From positions 1,550,001-1,614,000 of the forward strand of contig NZ_CP049715.1 in assembly GCF_011082725.1 (NCBI RefSeq): a stretch of DNA of 64,000 nt, given 5' to 3'. Positions 55,003-64,000 of the stretch are shown here, piece after piece. Position 1 is the first letter of the stretch, and each line of letters begins with the position of its first letter. Source of the stretch: Apibacter sp. B3706. GTDB lineage: Bacteria > Bacteroidota > Bacteroidia > Flavobacteriales > Weeksellaceae. The translations under genes were made by a program, and so were the position numbers. Under the pieces are notes generated by a model. That model was not told where the DNA came from and did not search any database. It worked only from the letters and a program-made list of their open reading frames with translations.

Positions 55003-56643
55003 TTATTTTTTTGAATTTTTCCATGCTTCTACGTATTCGTACATTGTTTCGGAAAGCTTTTTTCCTATTGTTTTATAATCATCGTCATCTAAATTAGCTA
55101 ACGATACTCTTACGGACCATTCCGGACCGGCAAATCCTCCTCCATTTAATAATACTATGGAAGATTTTTCGGCTAATCTGAAAAGTATATCTACGGGTTC
55201 AAAATTCTTTTCCAAGAAAGTAACAAAATCTTTATCGTAATTTTTAGATGCCCATTCATGAATATCTATTTCACAATAATAAGATGCTCTTTCCGGATCG
55301 GGTTTGATAGGTATATTCATTCCTTCCCAAAGTAGATTAAATCTATGTTTTACTAAATCTGTACATACTTTTTTATAGTGATTTTGCTTATCCAATAATG
55401 CAAACGATGCAAACAACATCATTTGTATTTGTTGAGGTAAGGATAATCCTGCAGTATGATTCAATGCAACTTGACGACTGTCTGCTACTAATCGGTCAAT
55501 AAATTTCAGTTTTTCAGGATATAAAGTCAAACTGGAATATAATTTTGCTGTTTTGGCTTTTTCTTTTTCAGGTATTGCTTTTAGCATTTTATCATAAATA
55601 TTATCTTCATATAAAGCAATAGCCCCTAAACGCCATCCTGTGGCTCCGAAATATTTTGAGAATGAATAAACACAAAGTGTATTTTGTGGTAATTCGTTCA
55701 TTAATGAGCTAAATTTGGGAACAAAAGTACCATAAACATCATCCGTCAATATCATTAAATTTGGATTGAGGTTTTTAACTATTTTTATGAGATATTTTCT
55801 ACTCTTATCGCAAATTTCTACTGAGGTGGGATTACTTGGGTTAACAATGAAAAAGGCTTTGATGGTTTTGTCTCCTAACTTATCTAATTCTTCATCCGGA
55901 TATTGATAGTTGGAAGTTCCGTCGCTATTTTTTCCTGTACCATGAACGTAAGTTACCTTAAAGTCATACCTTTTTAATTCAGGTATTTCTAAGTAAGGAG
56001 TAAAAACGGGAACTCCTAAAGCAATATGATCTCCTTTTCTTAATAAATAGTTTTCCATCAAAGAATCAAAAATATAACACATGGCAGCCGTACCTCCTTC
56101 TACGGCAAAAATATCATATTTACCACTTCTTTGCGGATTATTCCCGCACATTTCTTGAATGAGATAATCGTGAACTATGGGTTCTATGTGTTTTAACATC
56201 CTTACCGGACTTGGATATTGATCTCCGATAATTCCTTCCGCTAATTCATGCGCCCAACTGTCGCGATCGTATTTATGTTTTTCTATACCATATTTATAGG
56301 TATTTTTTAAATGTTCGATACCGGGTTGGTCTTTATTTTTTTCCAAAAATGCTTCAAATCTTTTACCTATTCCTTTTTTTTCGGGTATACCCGCCAATCC
56401 TTCGGGTTTATTTAAGGTTCTTTTACATTCTTCTATTCCGAACCTTCCTAAGGTAAAAAATGCTTCTCGAGGAACTGTTGCTATCCAATTGGGATTTCCA
56501 CGACCTGCATTTAACATGGTTCTGGTTGGTTTAGTTTGTTGATCTGAGGCCAATTTAATCAAATCATTCTTTAACTCAAAAGGGCTTAGTTGTTCTAATT
56601 GCTGCTCTTTACGACGAGAGGTTTTTAGTTTAGAAATATCCAT
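55003..56643 (-). CDS. aspD: Aspartate 4-decarboxylase
   Basis: This 546-residue PLP enzyme of aminotransferase fold type I has the Schiff-base lysine in VYSFSKYFGATGWRLGAI and the ILTDDVYGTFVP motif. The length of about 540 and the opening (PFELKNDLIKLA...RTMLNAGRGNPNWI) are those of bifunctional aspartate aminotransferase/beta-decarboxylases. It converts aspartate to alanine and CO2, consuming a cytoplasmic proton. The antiporter gene aspT lies 46 bases upstream. Confidence 0.94.
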   Translation of the reverse strand: MDISKLKTSRRKEQQLEQLSPFELKNDLIKLASDQQTKPTRTMLNAGRGNPNWIATVPREAFFTLGRFGIEECKRTLNKPEGLAGIPEKKGIGKRFEAFLEKNKDQPGIEHLKNTYKYGIEKHKYDRDSWAHELAEGIIGDQYPSPVRMLKHIEPIVHDYLIQEMCGNNPQRSGKYDIFAVEGGTAAMCYIFDSLMENYLLRKGDHIALGVPVFTPYLEIPELKRYDFKVTYVHGTGKNSDGTSNYQYPDEELDKLGDKTIKAFFIVNPSNPTSVEICDKSRKYLIKIVKNLNPNLMILTDDVYGTFVPKFSSLMNELPQNTLCVYSFSKYFGATGWRLGAIALYEDNIYDKMLKAIPEKEKAKTAKLYSSLTLYPEKLKFIDRLVADSRQVALNHTAGLSLPQQIQMMLFASFALLDKQNHYKKVCTDLVKHRFNLLWEGMNIPIKPDPERASYYCEIDIHEWASKNYDKDFVTFLEKNFEPVDILFRLAEKSSIVLLNGGGFAGPEWSVRVSLANLDDDDYKTIGKKLSETMYEYVEAWKNSKK

Positions 56644-56689
56644 TGTTATTTACTTTTTTCTTGTTTTACTGATTTTTAGTGTTCAATGG

Positions 56690-58393
56690 CTAGCTCATTA
56701 ACAAAACAATTACTACACCCCATATAATAAGTAGTGTATTACCAACGGCATAAGTAGTGGTATAAGACAGGGCCGGAACTTTACTTTGTAATGTATCTTC
56801 CAAGGCTCCCAAAGCAGCAGTTGTAGTTCGGGCTCCTGCACAAGCACCTAAGGTAATGGCAGGATTGAATTTAAATACATATCTTCCCAATAATATACCA
56901 ATGAACATGGGTACGATACTTACAAATATTCCTGCGATAAATAAGCTTACTCCGGCCGTTTTCAATCCAGAAATAAAATCGGGTCCTGCATTTATTCCCA
57001 CTACAGCAATAAACATATTTAAACCCAAATTATTCATCAGCCAAACTGAGGGCGAAGGAATGTATCCAAAAGTAGGTCGCAAGGATCGTAACCATCCGAA
57101 TATAATTCCCATAATTAAAACTCCTCCACTGGCACTTAAACTTAAGGGAATATTTCCGGTACGGATTGATAATGACCCTAATAATCCTCCTAAAAAAATA
57201 CCCAGTCCTATATAAAGAATATCAGTAACATTAGTGGGTCTTTCCGGATAACCTAAATAGGAAGCAAATTTATCTACGTCTGTTTTCCTGCCTTCTATTT
57301 CTACAATATCTCCTCGTTGGATGGTTACATTTTTTAATAATGGAATTGTTGTTTTTCCTCTATGTATTTTTAATATGATTACTCCGTGTCTGTTTTTATT
57401 GTATTTTAAGGTATGCAAACATTTTCCAATTATTTCTTTATTGGCAACCATTACCTTCAAACTTTCTACCTTAAAATCCAATAATTCCAAATCTGCTACT
57501 TCTTTACCAACCAGATTTTCATCGGATAAAATGGTATCTAACGGGCCATTTAAAACCATTCGATCTCCCCTATTGATAGTAGTATCAGGATTGGGATCTG
57601 AAATAATTTCATTGTTGGAAGCTGAACGAATTTGTTCAACATAGACGGGCCATCCTTTGTTTACTAGTAAATTTTCAACCTCTTGAACGGAGCGTTTTTG
57701 ATTAAAAAATGAACTTCCTGCTTCAATTACTCTAAAAGTTGCTCCATCGTAAGCATATTCTAAACTTGAATCATCATCTTGTATTTCTCCTCCTAGTGAT
57801 TCTTCATATTTTTTGGTTTGCCCTATAACATCTTTTCCTAAAAGTTTAGGTCCAATGGATGATAAAAACCATGCTGTCCCTGCTGTTCCAAATATATAAG
57901 TTACTGCATACGCAACGGGAATGTGATTTATTAATTGTTGTTTTTGAGAAGAGTCTATACTTAACTGATTTATCGTATCGGATGCTACTCCAATTACTGC
58001 TGATATGGTATTAGCTCCGGCTAATAATCCTGCTGCATTTCCTACATCAAAACCTGCAATAATTGCGGCAACCCATCCCACTAATAAACAAGATACACAT
58101 ACTAAGGCTGCAAATGCAATTTGCGGCAATCCTTCTTTTTTTAATCCGTGCACAAATTGAGGACCCACACTATATCCAACGGCAAATAAAAATATGAGAA
58201 AAAATGCTGATTTTACAGTAGGCGAAATGGAAATACCCAGCTGTCCGATTAATACTCCCATTAAAAGAACGCCCGTAACGGCGCCTAAACTAAATCCTTT
58301 AATTTTTATTTGTCCGATTGCAAAACCTAATGCTAAGGTGAGAAAAATAGCTAATTCAGGAGAACCTTGAATAGTTTTTAAAATCCATTCCAT
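56690..58393 (-). CDS. aspT: Aspartate:alanine antiporter
   Basis: This 567-residue membrane protein has the AspT plan: membrane half 1 (residues 1-180, with AVGYSVGPQFVHGLKKEG), a cytoplasmic part with two TrkA-C-like domains (about 205-375) and membrane half 2 (about 385-567, with VVGINAGPDFISGLKTAG and GACAGARTTTAALG). Electrogenic exchange of aspartate for alanine, paired with decarboxylation by AspD, makes a proton-motive force. It is the first gene of the operon. Confidence 0.95.
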   Translation of the reverse strand: MEWILKTIQGSPELAIFLTLALGFAIGQIKIKGFSLGAVTGVLLMGVLIGQLGISISPTVKSAFFLIFLFAVGYSVGPQFVHGLKKEGLPQIAFAALVCVSCLLVGWVAAIIAGFDVGNAAGLLAGANTISAVIGVASDTINQLSIDSSQKQQLINHIPVAYAVTYIFGTAGTAWFLSSIGPKLLGKDVIGQTKKYEESLGGEIQDDDSSLEYAYDGATFRVIEAGSSFFNQKRSVQEVENLLVNKGWPVYVEQIRSASNNEIISDPNPDTTINRGDRMVLNGPLDTILSDENLVGKEVADLELLDFKVESLKVMVANKEIIGKCLHTLKYNKNRHGVIILKIHRGKTTIPLLKNVTIQRGDIVEIEGRKTDVDKFASYLGYPERPTNVTDILYIGLGIFLGGLLGSLSIRTGNIPLSLSASGGVLIMGIIFGWLRSLRPTFGYIPSPSVWLMNNLGLNMFIAVVGINAGPDFISGLKTAGVSLFIAGIFVSIVPMFIGILLGRYVFKFNPAITLGACAGARTTTAALGALEDTLQSKVPALSYTTTYAVGNTLLIIWGVVIVLLMS

Positions 58394-58624
58394 ATATCTT
58401 GTTTTTTAATAAATATTTTTTAGGTTAATTAGAGATAAAAAAAGAAAATAATATTTTTTATCCCATAAAATAACTCTATATAAAATACAATTAATATGCC
58501 AACAAAATGAACTTATATTTTTTCACTATTCTTATTTAATGTCTAAAAAATTCTTCCTTAAAAGTATTTATATTAGGTTCAATATTTCAATGAATTTCTT
58601 GATAGTATATATAACTAAAAAAGA

Positions 58625-58652
58625 AAAAGCAATTGATTTCTCAATTGCTTTT
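58625..58652 (-). terminator. Terminator after aspA
   Basis: AAAAGCAATTGA (58625-58636) pairs with TCAATTGCTTTT (58641-58652) around a 4-base loop. On the minus strand it is followed by a T-rich tract. Confidence 0.8.
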
Positions 58653-58662
58653 CAAGGTTATA

Positions 58663-60063
58663 TTAGTCTTTATACTTATGAGGCCCCAGCATATTTTGCG
58701 GGTTCAATATTTCATCTAATTTTTCTTTTGATAAAAGCTTATTTTCGAGCACTAAGTCATAAACACTTAAATTTTTCTCTAAGGCTTCTTTAGCTATCTT
58801 GGTGCTGTTTTTGTATCCTATATAGGGATTTAATGCTGTAACAATTCCTATACTGTTTAATACCATATCTTTGCAATGTTGTTCATTAGCTGTTATACCG
58901 TCGATACAATTTATACGTAAACAGTCCATTGCGTTCATTAAGATATGAACTGATTCTAACAAGCTGTATGCAATTACAGGTTCCATTACATTTAATTGGA
59001 GTTGCCCGGATTCTGCCGCCATAGTTACTGTTAAATCATTTCCAATAACTTTAAAGCAAGTTTGATTCATTGCTTCCGGAATAACGGGATTAACTTTTCC
59101 CGGCATAATGGAAGATCCCGGTTGCATAGCCGGTAGATTGATTTCGTTCAGTCCACAACGAGGTCCGGATGATAATAGACGTAAATCGTTACAAATTTTT
59201 GAAAGCTTGATGGCTACTCTTTTCAAAGCTGACGAGTAAATAACATATGATCCGGTATCCGGGGTTGCTTCAACTAAATTTTTCGCAGATATAAACGGTA
59301 ATTTTGTTATTTCCGCTAATTTTTTAGCACATAATTCAGCATATCCGGGGATTGCGTTTAATCCGGTTCCGATGGCTGTAGCACCCATATTGATTTCTAA
59401 AAATAAATTAGAATTTTGAGTCAACCGGTCCACATCTTCACTTAATGTTTCTGCAAAAGCTTCAAATTCTTGACCTAAAGTCATTGGTACTGCATCTTGC
59501 AATTGGGTTCTTCCCATTTTTAAAACATGCATAAATTCTTTTCCTTTGTTGCGGAAAGATTCAATTAATTGTTTTAAATGATCAATTAAGATCATGTTCG
59601 AATTAATTGCTGCTAATTTTATAGAAGTTGGATAGGCATCATTAGTAGATTGGGAAAGGTTTACGTGATCGTGAGGAGAACAGTATTGGTATTCTCCTTT
59701 TTTATGTCCCATTATTTCTAATGCAATATTGGCTACCACTTCATTTATGTTCATGTTGGTTGAAGTTCCTGCTCCTCCTTGAATTACATCACTTGGAAAT
59801 TCTTTGTCGTATTTACCGGTTATAATTTCCTGACATGCTTTTACAATTGCATTTTTGATATTTTCATCTAACACTCCTAATTCACAATTAGTTTCTGCTG
59901 CCGCCCATTTTACATAAGCTAATGCTTTAATTAATTCCGGATAATTAGATAATTTTATACCTGTTATATGAAAATTGTTTACAGCCCTTTGAGTTTGAAT
60001 TCCATAATATGCATTTTCAGGAACTTCTAAATCTCCTATCAAATCGTTTTCGACTCTGTACAT
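58663..60063 (-). CDS. aspA: Aspartate ammonia-lyase (aspartase)
   Basis: This 466-residue member of the fumarase/aspartase superfamily begins YRVENDLIGDLEVPENAYYGIQTQRAVNNF and carries the signature GSSIMPGKVNPVIPEA. It converts aspartate to fumarate and ammonia. It lies 42 bases downstream of the dcuB-type transporter on the same strand, so fumarate production and C4-dicarboxylate exchange are coordinated. Confidence 0.96.
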   Translation of the reverse strand: MYRVENDLIGDLEVPENAYYGIQTQRAVNNFHITGIKLSNYPELIKALAYVKWAAAETNCELGVLDENIKNAIVKACQEIITGKYDKEFPSDVIQGGAGTSTNMNINEVVANIALEIMGHKKGEYQYCSPHDHVNLSQSTNDAYPTSIKLAAINSNMILIDHLKQLIESFRNKGKEFMHVLKMGRTQLQDAVPMTLGQEFEAFAETLSEDVDRLTQNSNLFLEINMGATAIGTGLNAIPGYAELCAKKLAEITKLPFISAKNLVEATPDTGSYVIYSSALKRVAIKLSKICNDLRLLSSGPRCGLNEINLPAMQPGSSIMPGKVNPVIPEAMNQTCFKVIGNDLTVTMAAESGQLQLNVMEPVIAYSLLESVHILMNAMDCLRINCIDGITANEQHCKDMVLNSIGIVTALNPYIGYKNSTKIAKEALEKNLSVYDLVLENKLLSKEKLDEILNPQNMLGPHKYKD

Positions 60064-60105
60064 AATTTTTTATTTATTAATTTTTTTACGGTTGTTTTTT
60101 TATTT

Positions 60106-61428
60106 TTAAAATAGTAAATAAGCTAAACCAAAACCTACACTTACAGCTACAATGGTTGCGATAAATCCCGGTAATTGGAAAGAGTGATTGACTACGTATT
60201 TTCCTATACGAGTAGTACCGGTACGATCAAAGTTTATTGCAGCTATTATGGTTGGATAATTTGGAATAAAGAAATATCCATTTACTGCCGGAAACATAGC
60301 TATCAAACTAGGGATAGGTATGCCCAGGGAAACCCCTAACGGCATAAGTGCTCGTACGGTTGCTGCTTGACTAAACAGCATGATGGACATAATAAATAAG
60401 GCTATTGCAAAGGTCCACGGATATTCTGTAACCATAGTGGTTAACAATCCTTTGAAGAAATCTAAATTTCCACCAAAAAAAGTATCACCCATCCAGGCTA
60501 TACCAAAAATAGCTATTACTGCTTGCATTCCTGCAGAGAAAATGGAACCGGTTGCTATTTTTTCTACATTGGTTTTAGTGAATAGTAAGATACATCCTGC
60601 TGCTGCCAACATAAGTATTTCTATGATATGAGGCATAGCCATTGGTACTCCATTAAAAGTGGGCTTCATTCCGTCTATGGAGCCAAATACCACTATCCCT
60701 ACAACACTAACCAAAAAGATGATCACAGATAGTTTTGCTCCAAAACTTACTTTATTTTTGCTGCTTTTTTCTTTTATTTCTAATAAGCCTTCGTTTATTC
60801 TTTTTTGATATTCAGGATCTTTTTCTAAATCTACTCCTATAAACATTTGTACAATTGCAGCAACTATGACTCCAATTAGAGTGGATGGGACTGATATCAT
60901 TAAAATATCCGTAAGTCTTAATTCCGGGTTTTTTACCATAATTACGCTAAGTAAAGCTGCCGTAGCTGCTGAAATGGGACTTGCGGTTATGGCTTGTTGT
61001 GACGCGATGACCGAAATGCTTAACGGTCTTTCAGGCCTCACCTTTGCATCGGTGGCTACTTCTGATATTATAGGCAACAGTGCATAGGCTATGTGTCCGG
61101 TACCTGCAATCATCGTAAAAATATAAGAAACAATAGGGGCTACTATGGTAATGGCAGGAGGATAAGCTCTTAAAAGCTTTTCAGCGATATTTACCATATA
61201 GTCTATACCCCCGGATGCTTGTAATGTACTTGCTGCCGTAATTACGGCAACTATCATTAACATGACATCTATGGGTGGATTTTGCGGCTTCAGCTTAAAA
61301 ACAAAAACTAAAACAGCCAATCCCAGACCTCCGAAAATACCTAATCCTAAACCTCCTTTTCTCGCCCCGATAAATATGGCTGCCATTACAACCATAAATT
61401 CCAGCAAAATCATTAAAGTGTTACTCAT
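60106..61428 (-). CDS. dcuB: Anaerobic C4-dicarboxylate transporter (DcuA/DcuB family)
   Basis: This 440-residue protein has about ten membrane helices and a cytoplasmic charged loop near residues 205-225. Its sequence (GGLGLGIFGGLGLAVLVFVFKLKPQNPPIDVMLMI, GTGHIAYALLPIISEVA, ASQQAITASPISAA) is typical of Dcu exchangers. It would exchange aspartate or fumarate for succinate during fumarate respiration. It is cotranscribed with aspA from a promoter at 61512-61519 and is divergent from a Crp/Fnr-type regulator. Confidence 0.94.
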   Translation of the reverse strand: MSNTLMILLEFMVVMAAIFIGARKGGLGLGIFGGLGLAVLVFVFKLKPQNPPIDVMLMIVAVITAASTLQASGGIDYMVNIAEKLLRAYPPAITIVAPIVSYIFTMIAGTGHIAYALLPIISEVATDAKVRPERPLSISVIASQQAITASPISAATAALLSVIMVKNPELRLTDILMISVPSTLIGVIVAAIVQMFIGVDLEKDPEYQKRINEGLLEIKEKSSKNKVSFGAKLSVIIFLVSVVGIVVFGSIDGMKPTFNGVPMAMPHIIEILMLAAAGCILLFTKTNVEKIATGSIFSAGMQAVIAIFGIAWMGDTFFGGNLDFFKGLLTTMVTEYPWTFAIALFIMSIMLFSQAATVRALMPLGVSLGIPIPSLIAMFPAVNGYFFIPNYPTIIAAINFDRTGTTRIGKYVVNHSFQLPGFIATIVAVSVGFGLAYLLF

Positions 61429-61511
61429 CTAAAAATTAATTTTATTTAATTTAAACCTAATAATATGTATAATATTTATAACAAATCTTAGTTTTAATTA
61501 TTTAATATTTG

Positions 61512-61519
61512 CAAATGTA
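61512..61519 (-). promoter_or_regulatory. -7 element for dcuB-aspA
   Basis: TACATTTG on the minus strand, implying a leader of roughly 75 bases before the ATG at 61428. Confidence 0.5.
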
Positions 61520-61546
61520 AACAGATAATTAAGATTTTCATTATTT

Positions 61547-61611
61547 TTTGTAAGTGATGTTATTTGTATTTTAAAAACAATATAACTACCTTTGTAAGTG
61601 AAAAATCTTAC
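61547..61611. promoter_or_regulatory. Repeated TTTGTAAGTGA motif and promoter of the Crp/Fnr-type gene
   Basis: TTTGTAAGTGA occurs at 61547-61557 and again at 61591-61601, 44 bases apart (about four helical turns). The second copy is part of an inverted repeat GTAAG-N8-CTTAC (61594-61611). The -7 element TACCTTTG lies at 61587-61594. Placed between divergent genes, the repeats could be operators for autoregulation; this is inference. Confidence 0.4.
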
Positions 61612-61621
61612 TTTTTTGAAC

Positions 61622-62272
61622 ATGGAGAAGCTGATTACTACCATCCCTTTTTATGCTATATTAACTGAGGAGGAGAAAATGTTTCTCTCTCAAAATTGTA
61701 GTATTGTTGACTTTGATTCCAGAGAAGCTCTTTTTAAACAGGGTAGTTTTGCGGTTAATATATATTTTGTTTTGGAAGGGTATTGTAAAATGACGTACCA
61801 ATCCGGCAATAAAAGAAAAATTGTTTATATAGCTCGAAAGGGTGAAATTATAGGTAAGGATTATATATTATTGGAACATTATCCTTACAGTACTCACTCG
61901 CTTACCGCTTCTAAATTAATGGTTTTTCCTAAAAACTTGTTTCAAAAAATATGTGAATTAAATAAATCATTTTATCTTAAAATCAGCAATAAATTAGAAT
62001 TTAAACTACGGGAAACCATGGAATGGTTGATTAATCTTAGTTTTAAAAATGTAGAAGGAGCTATGGCAATGTTTATTTTAAAATTTTGTAATAAAAATTT
62101 TAAGGACATAAGTTTAACTCGAGCTGAAATTGCTGAAATTATAGGATATTCCAGAGAAAGCATTATTCATACCCTTACAAAATTTGAACAAGAAAAACTG
62201 ATCAAAACGAAGGGCAAAGACATTATTATAAAAGATATCGAAAAACTGGAAGAAATAATAAAATACGGATAA
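61622..62272 (+). CDS. Crp/Fnr-family transcriptional regulator
   Basis: This 216-residue protein has a cyclic-nucleotide-binding-like beta domain (DSREALFKQGSFAVNIYFVLEGYCKM) and a C-terminal winged helix-turn-helix (LTRAEIAEIIGYSRESIIHTLTKFEQEKLI). There is no N-terminal cysteine cluster as in FNR, so a 4Fe-4S oxygen sensor of that type is unlikely. I start it at ATG 61622 rather than the upstream GTG at 61598, because the -7 element ends at 61594. It is divergent from dcuB-aspA and is the obvious candidate regulator of them. Confidence 0.9.
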   Translation: MEKLITTIPFYAILTEEEKMFLSQNCSIVDFDSREALFKQGSFAVNIYFVLEGYCKMTYQSGNKRKIVYIARKGEIIGKDYILLEHYPYSTHSLTASKLMVFPKNLFQKICELNKSFYLKISNKLEFKLRETMEWLINLSFKNVEGAMAMFILKFCNKNFKDISLTRAEIAEIIGYSRESIIHTLTKFEQEKLIKTKGKDIIIKDIEKLEEIIKYG

Positions 62273-62332
62273 ATTCAGTAATTATTAAAAAACATAAATC
62301 AATTCTTGAATTGTTAATTAACAAACAAATCA

Positions 62333-62340
62333 TATCTTTG
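62333..62340 (+). promoter_or_regulatory. -7 element for the DEAD-box helicase
   Basis: TATCTTTG, 22 bases before the ATG at 62363. Confidence 0.55.
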
Positions 62341-62362
62341 TATTGATTTTTAAAAATTATTG

Positions 62363-64000
62363 ATGAATTTATTCAAAGAGTATGGCCTATCAGAAGATTT
62401 GTTAAAGGCCATAACAGAGTTGGGTTACACTCAACCCACTGAAATCCAAAAGCAAACCATTCCCTATTTATTATCCAAGGAAGAAGACTTAATAGCTTTA
62501 GCACAAACCGGTACCGGTAAAACTGCTGCATTTTCATTACCTATATTGGAAATGATAGATCCCTATCAAAAACATGTTCAAGCCTTAATTCTTTGTCCAA
62601 CTCGTGAACTGTGTTTACAAATTTCTAAAGATATTGCCAGTTATTCAAAATATTTATCCAAAATACGCTCATTGGCAGTATATGGCGGATCCAATATTTC
62701 TGAGCAAATCAGAGGTTTGAAAAATAATCCTCAAATTGTAATAGGTACACCGGGAAGGGTTAATGATATGCTTAAAAGGGGGGTTCTAAAAATTAATCAA
62801 ATTCAATGGTTGATTTTAGACGAAGCAGATGAGATGTTATCTATGGGCTTTAAAGCCGAATTGGAAACAATTCTTAAAGAAACGCCTAAAGACAGACAAA
62901 CTTTATTATTTTCAGCAACAATGTCTAAACAAGTAGAGGCTATTGCTAAAAATTATATGAAGGGTGCACAAAAAATATCAGCAGGAGGAATTAATGAAGT
63001 AAAGAAAAATATTACTCATAAATTCGTAATGGTGCGTGACCGTCAAAAAAATAACGGTTTACGAAGAGTATTGGATGCAAATCCCAATATATATTCAATT
63101 ATTTTCTGCAGAACGAGAGTGGAAACTCAACATGTTGCAGATTTCTTAATGCACCAAGGATATGCAGCTGATGCTTTGCATGGAGATTTATCACAATCTC
63201 AACGAGATATGGTAATGAAAAAATTCCGATTAAAAAATTTACGAATCCTTGTTGCTACGGATGTTGCAGCCAGAGGATTGGATGTAAATGACCTTACTCA
63301 TGTGATTCATTATTCATTACCTGATGATCCGGAAGTTTTCATTCATAGAAGCGGTAGAACCGGTAGAGCAGGAAAAGACGGAGAATCTATAGCTATTATC
63401 CGTCCTAGCGAAATGGTTAAATTTAATCGTATTAAAAAGGAAACTTCTATTAAGGTAGAAGAAATGAAAATTCCTACTAAAGAGGATATTTTAAAAGCGA
63501 AAGAACTTTATTTATCGGATAAGCTGCTTAATTCCGATTTTGATTCCGAAGAATTTGAACTTTCCACTATTCCTGATCTATCCAACATTTCTAAAGAAGA
63601 ACTTTATAAAAGGGTAATGTTCCTTGAATTAAAATCAACTTGGGAATTCTATAAAAACGAGAAAGATATTGCTCCTATTGATAAGAACGAAAGAGCAGCC
63701 GAAAGAGGTAAAAAATCTTCCACAAGCCGAAACAGAAAGGATAGAAAAGACTCAAAAGACGGAAATAAAAGAAACAGAAAAAGTAAAAAAGGGAATTTCA
63801 CTCGTTTTTTCTTTAATTTAGGCAAAAGAGATAATCTTAACAAAGTAACGGTTATTGACTTAATTAATAAAAACACGAAAGGTGCGAGAGCGGATATTGG
63901 CGAAATTGATATTAGAGATAAATTTACCTTTTTCGAAGTTGACGCCAATTATACTGATCAATTATTAAAGAAAATTAATCAGTTAAGTTTTAATGGTAAA
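62363..64000 (+). CDS. DEAD-box RNA helicase, 3' end cut by window edge
   Basis: The frame is open from ATG 62363 to the right edge (546 codons). All helicase motifs are present: Q-motif (GYTQPTEIQ), AQTGTGKT, PTRELCLQ, TPGRV, DEAD (LILDEADEM), SAT, and in the second domain IIFCRTR, TDVAARGLD and HRSGRTGRAG. After a basic linker (RGKKSSTSRNRKDRKDSKDG) comes the start of a DbpA-like RNA-binding domain (NFTRFFFNLGKRDNLNKVTVIDLINKNT). It unwinds RNA in ribosome assembly or mRNA decay, probably in cold or stress conditions. The stop lies outside the window. Confidence 0.95.
   Translation, partial: MNLFKEYGLSEDLLKAITELGYTQPTEIQKQTIPYLLSKEEDLIALAQTGTGKTAAFSLPILEMIDPYQKHVQALILCPTRELCLQISKDIASYSKYLSKIRSLAVYGGSNISEQIRGLKNNPQIVIGTPGRVNDMLKRGVLKINQIQWLILDEADEMLSMGFKAELETILKETPKDRQTLLFSATMSKQVEAIAKNYMKGAQKISAGGINEVKKNITHKFVMVRDRQKNNGLRRVLDANPNIYSIIFCRTRVETQHVADFLMHQGYAADALHGDLSQSQRDMVMKKFRLKNLRILVATDVAARGLDVNDLTHVIHYSLPDDPEVFIHRSGRTGRAGKDGESIAIIRPSEMVKFNRIKKETSIKVEEMKIPTKEDILKAKELYLSDKLLNSDFDSEEFELSTIPDLSNISKEELYKRVMFLELKSTWEFYKNEKDIAPIDKNERAAERGKKSSTSRNRKDRKDSKDGNKRNRKSKKGNFTRFFFNLGKRDNLNKVTVIDLINKNTKGARADIGEIDIRDKFTFFEVDANYTDQLLKKINQLSFNGK

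Noticed and set aside
56856-57644. Two plus-strand open frames of 119 and 107 codons
   Set aside because: Both are shadows on the opposite strand of aspT.
58539-58793. Plus-strand open frame of 84 codons overlapping the end of aspA
   Set aside because: It reads through the aspA terminator and antisense to aspA; not a gene.
61598-61621. GTG start for the Crp/Fnr-type regulator eight codons upstream
   Set aside because: It lies only four bases after the -7 element, so it would be at or before the start of transcription; the ATG at 61622 begins the usual domain.
1-64000. CRISPR arrays, insertion sequences, rRNA genes, prophage
   Set aside because: I found no regularly spaced repeats, no intact transposase or integrase, no rRNA sequence and no phage structural genes. 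The only sizeable repeats are the exporter-end copies and the receptor paralogues.

Overview
The window comes from a very AT-rich member of the Bacteroidota, most likely a flavobacterium of the Weeksellaceae type. An Apibacter-like host-associated bacterium is my best guess, as inference only. The support is: Bacteroidota-type -7 promoter elements (TAnnTTTG) in front of many genes, Shine-Dalgarno-poor starts, outer-membrane beta-barrel and TonB-plug proteins, a C-terminal T9SS sorting domain, a T6SS tube protein of the Bacteroidota type, and menaquinone and sulfonolipid-type genes.

Region 1 (1-14976, all minus strand) is the accessory centre and the best candidate for an undescribed system. 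In transcription order it holds an outer-membrane receptor (12595-14976), a 60-residue double-glycine peptide precursor with a 19-residue four-cysteine core (12331-12513), a radical SAM/SPASM maturase (10574-11899), a C39-peptidase ABC exporter (8371-10587), and three more receptors (5570-7960, 2796-5163, and 1-2311 running off the left edge). Together these look like a ribosomally made, radical-SAM-modified, exported peptide with paralogous outer-membrane receptors. The third receptor is broken by one extra base in a run of eight A/T. A 95-bp near-identical copy of the exporter's 3' end sits between two receptor genes, evidence of recent rearrangement.

Region 2 (15456-29547) is mostly housekeeping: exonuclease III, an OmpA-type lipoprotein, D-aminoacyl-tRNA deacylase, a cysteine-synthase-like enzyme next to a serine-palmitoyltransferase-like enzyme (probable sulfonolipid/capnine pathway), a GlmU-like protein, a zinc-less sirtuin, DsbD, a large unknown outer-membrane protein, thioredoxin, RecX and a small secreted protein.

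Region 3 (29824-34395) is accessory: a solitary T6SS tube protein (TssD/Hcp), about 1 kb of decayed coding sequence upstream of it, a cysteine-rich lipoprotein, and a YCII-domain protein overlapping an ECF sigma factor with a C-terminal helical extension (ECF42-like pair). A tRNA-Asn follows.

Region 4 (34981-52619) holds RadC, a polysaccharide-deacetylase-like and a FemAB-like protein, an M3 peptidase, an MBL-fold hydrolase, two envelope proteins, a YihY-type membrane protein, TilS, the LutABC lactate-oxidation operon, a secreted endonuclease with a T9SS tail, and MenC-MenE.

Region 5 (52769-62272) is a coherent asparagine/aspartate/fumarate module: porin, periplasmic asparaginase, aspartate 4-decarboxylase, aspartate:alanine antiporter, aspartase, a DcuB-type C4-dicarboxylate transporter and a divergent Crp/Fnr-type regulator. 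It would turn external asparagine into aspartate, then either alanine plus CO2 (proton-motive force through AspT/AspD) or fumarate for anaerobic respiration. A DEAD-box RNA helicase runs off the right edge.
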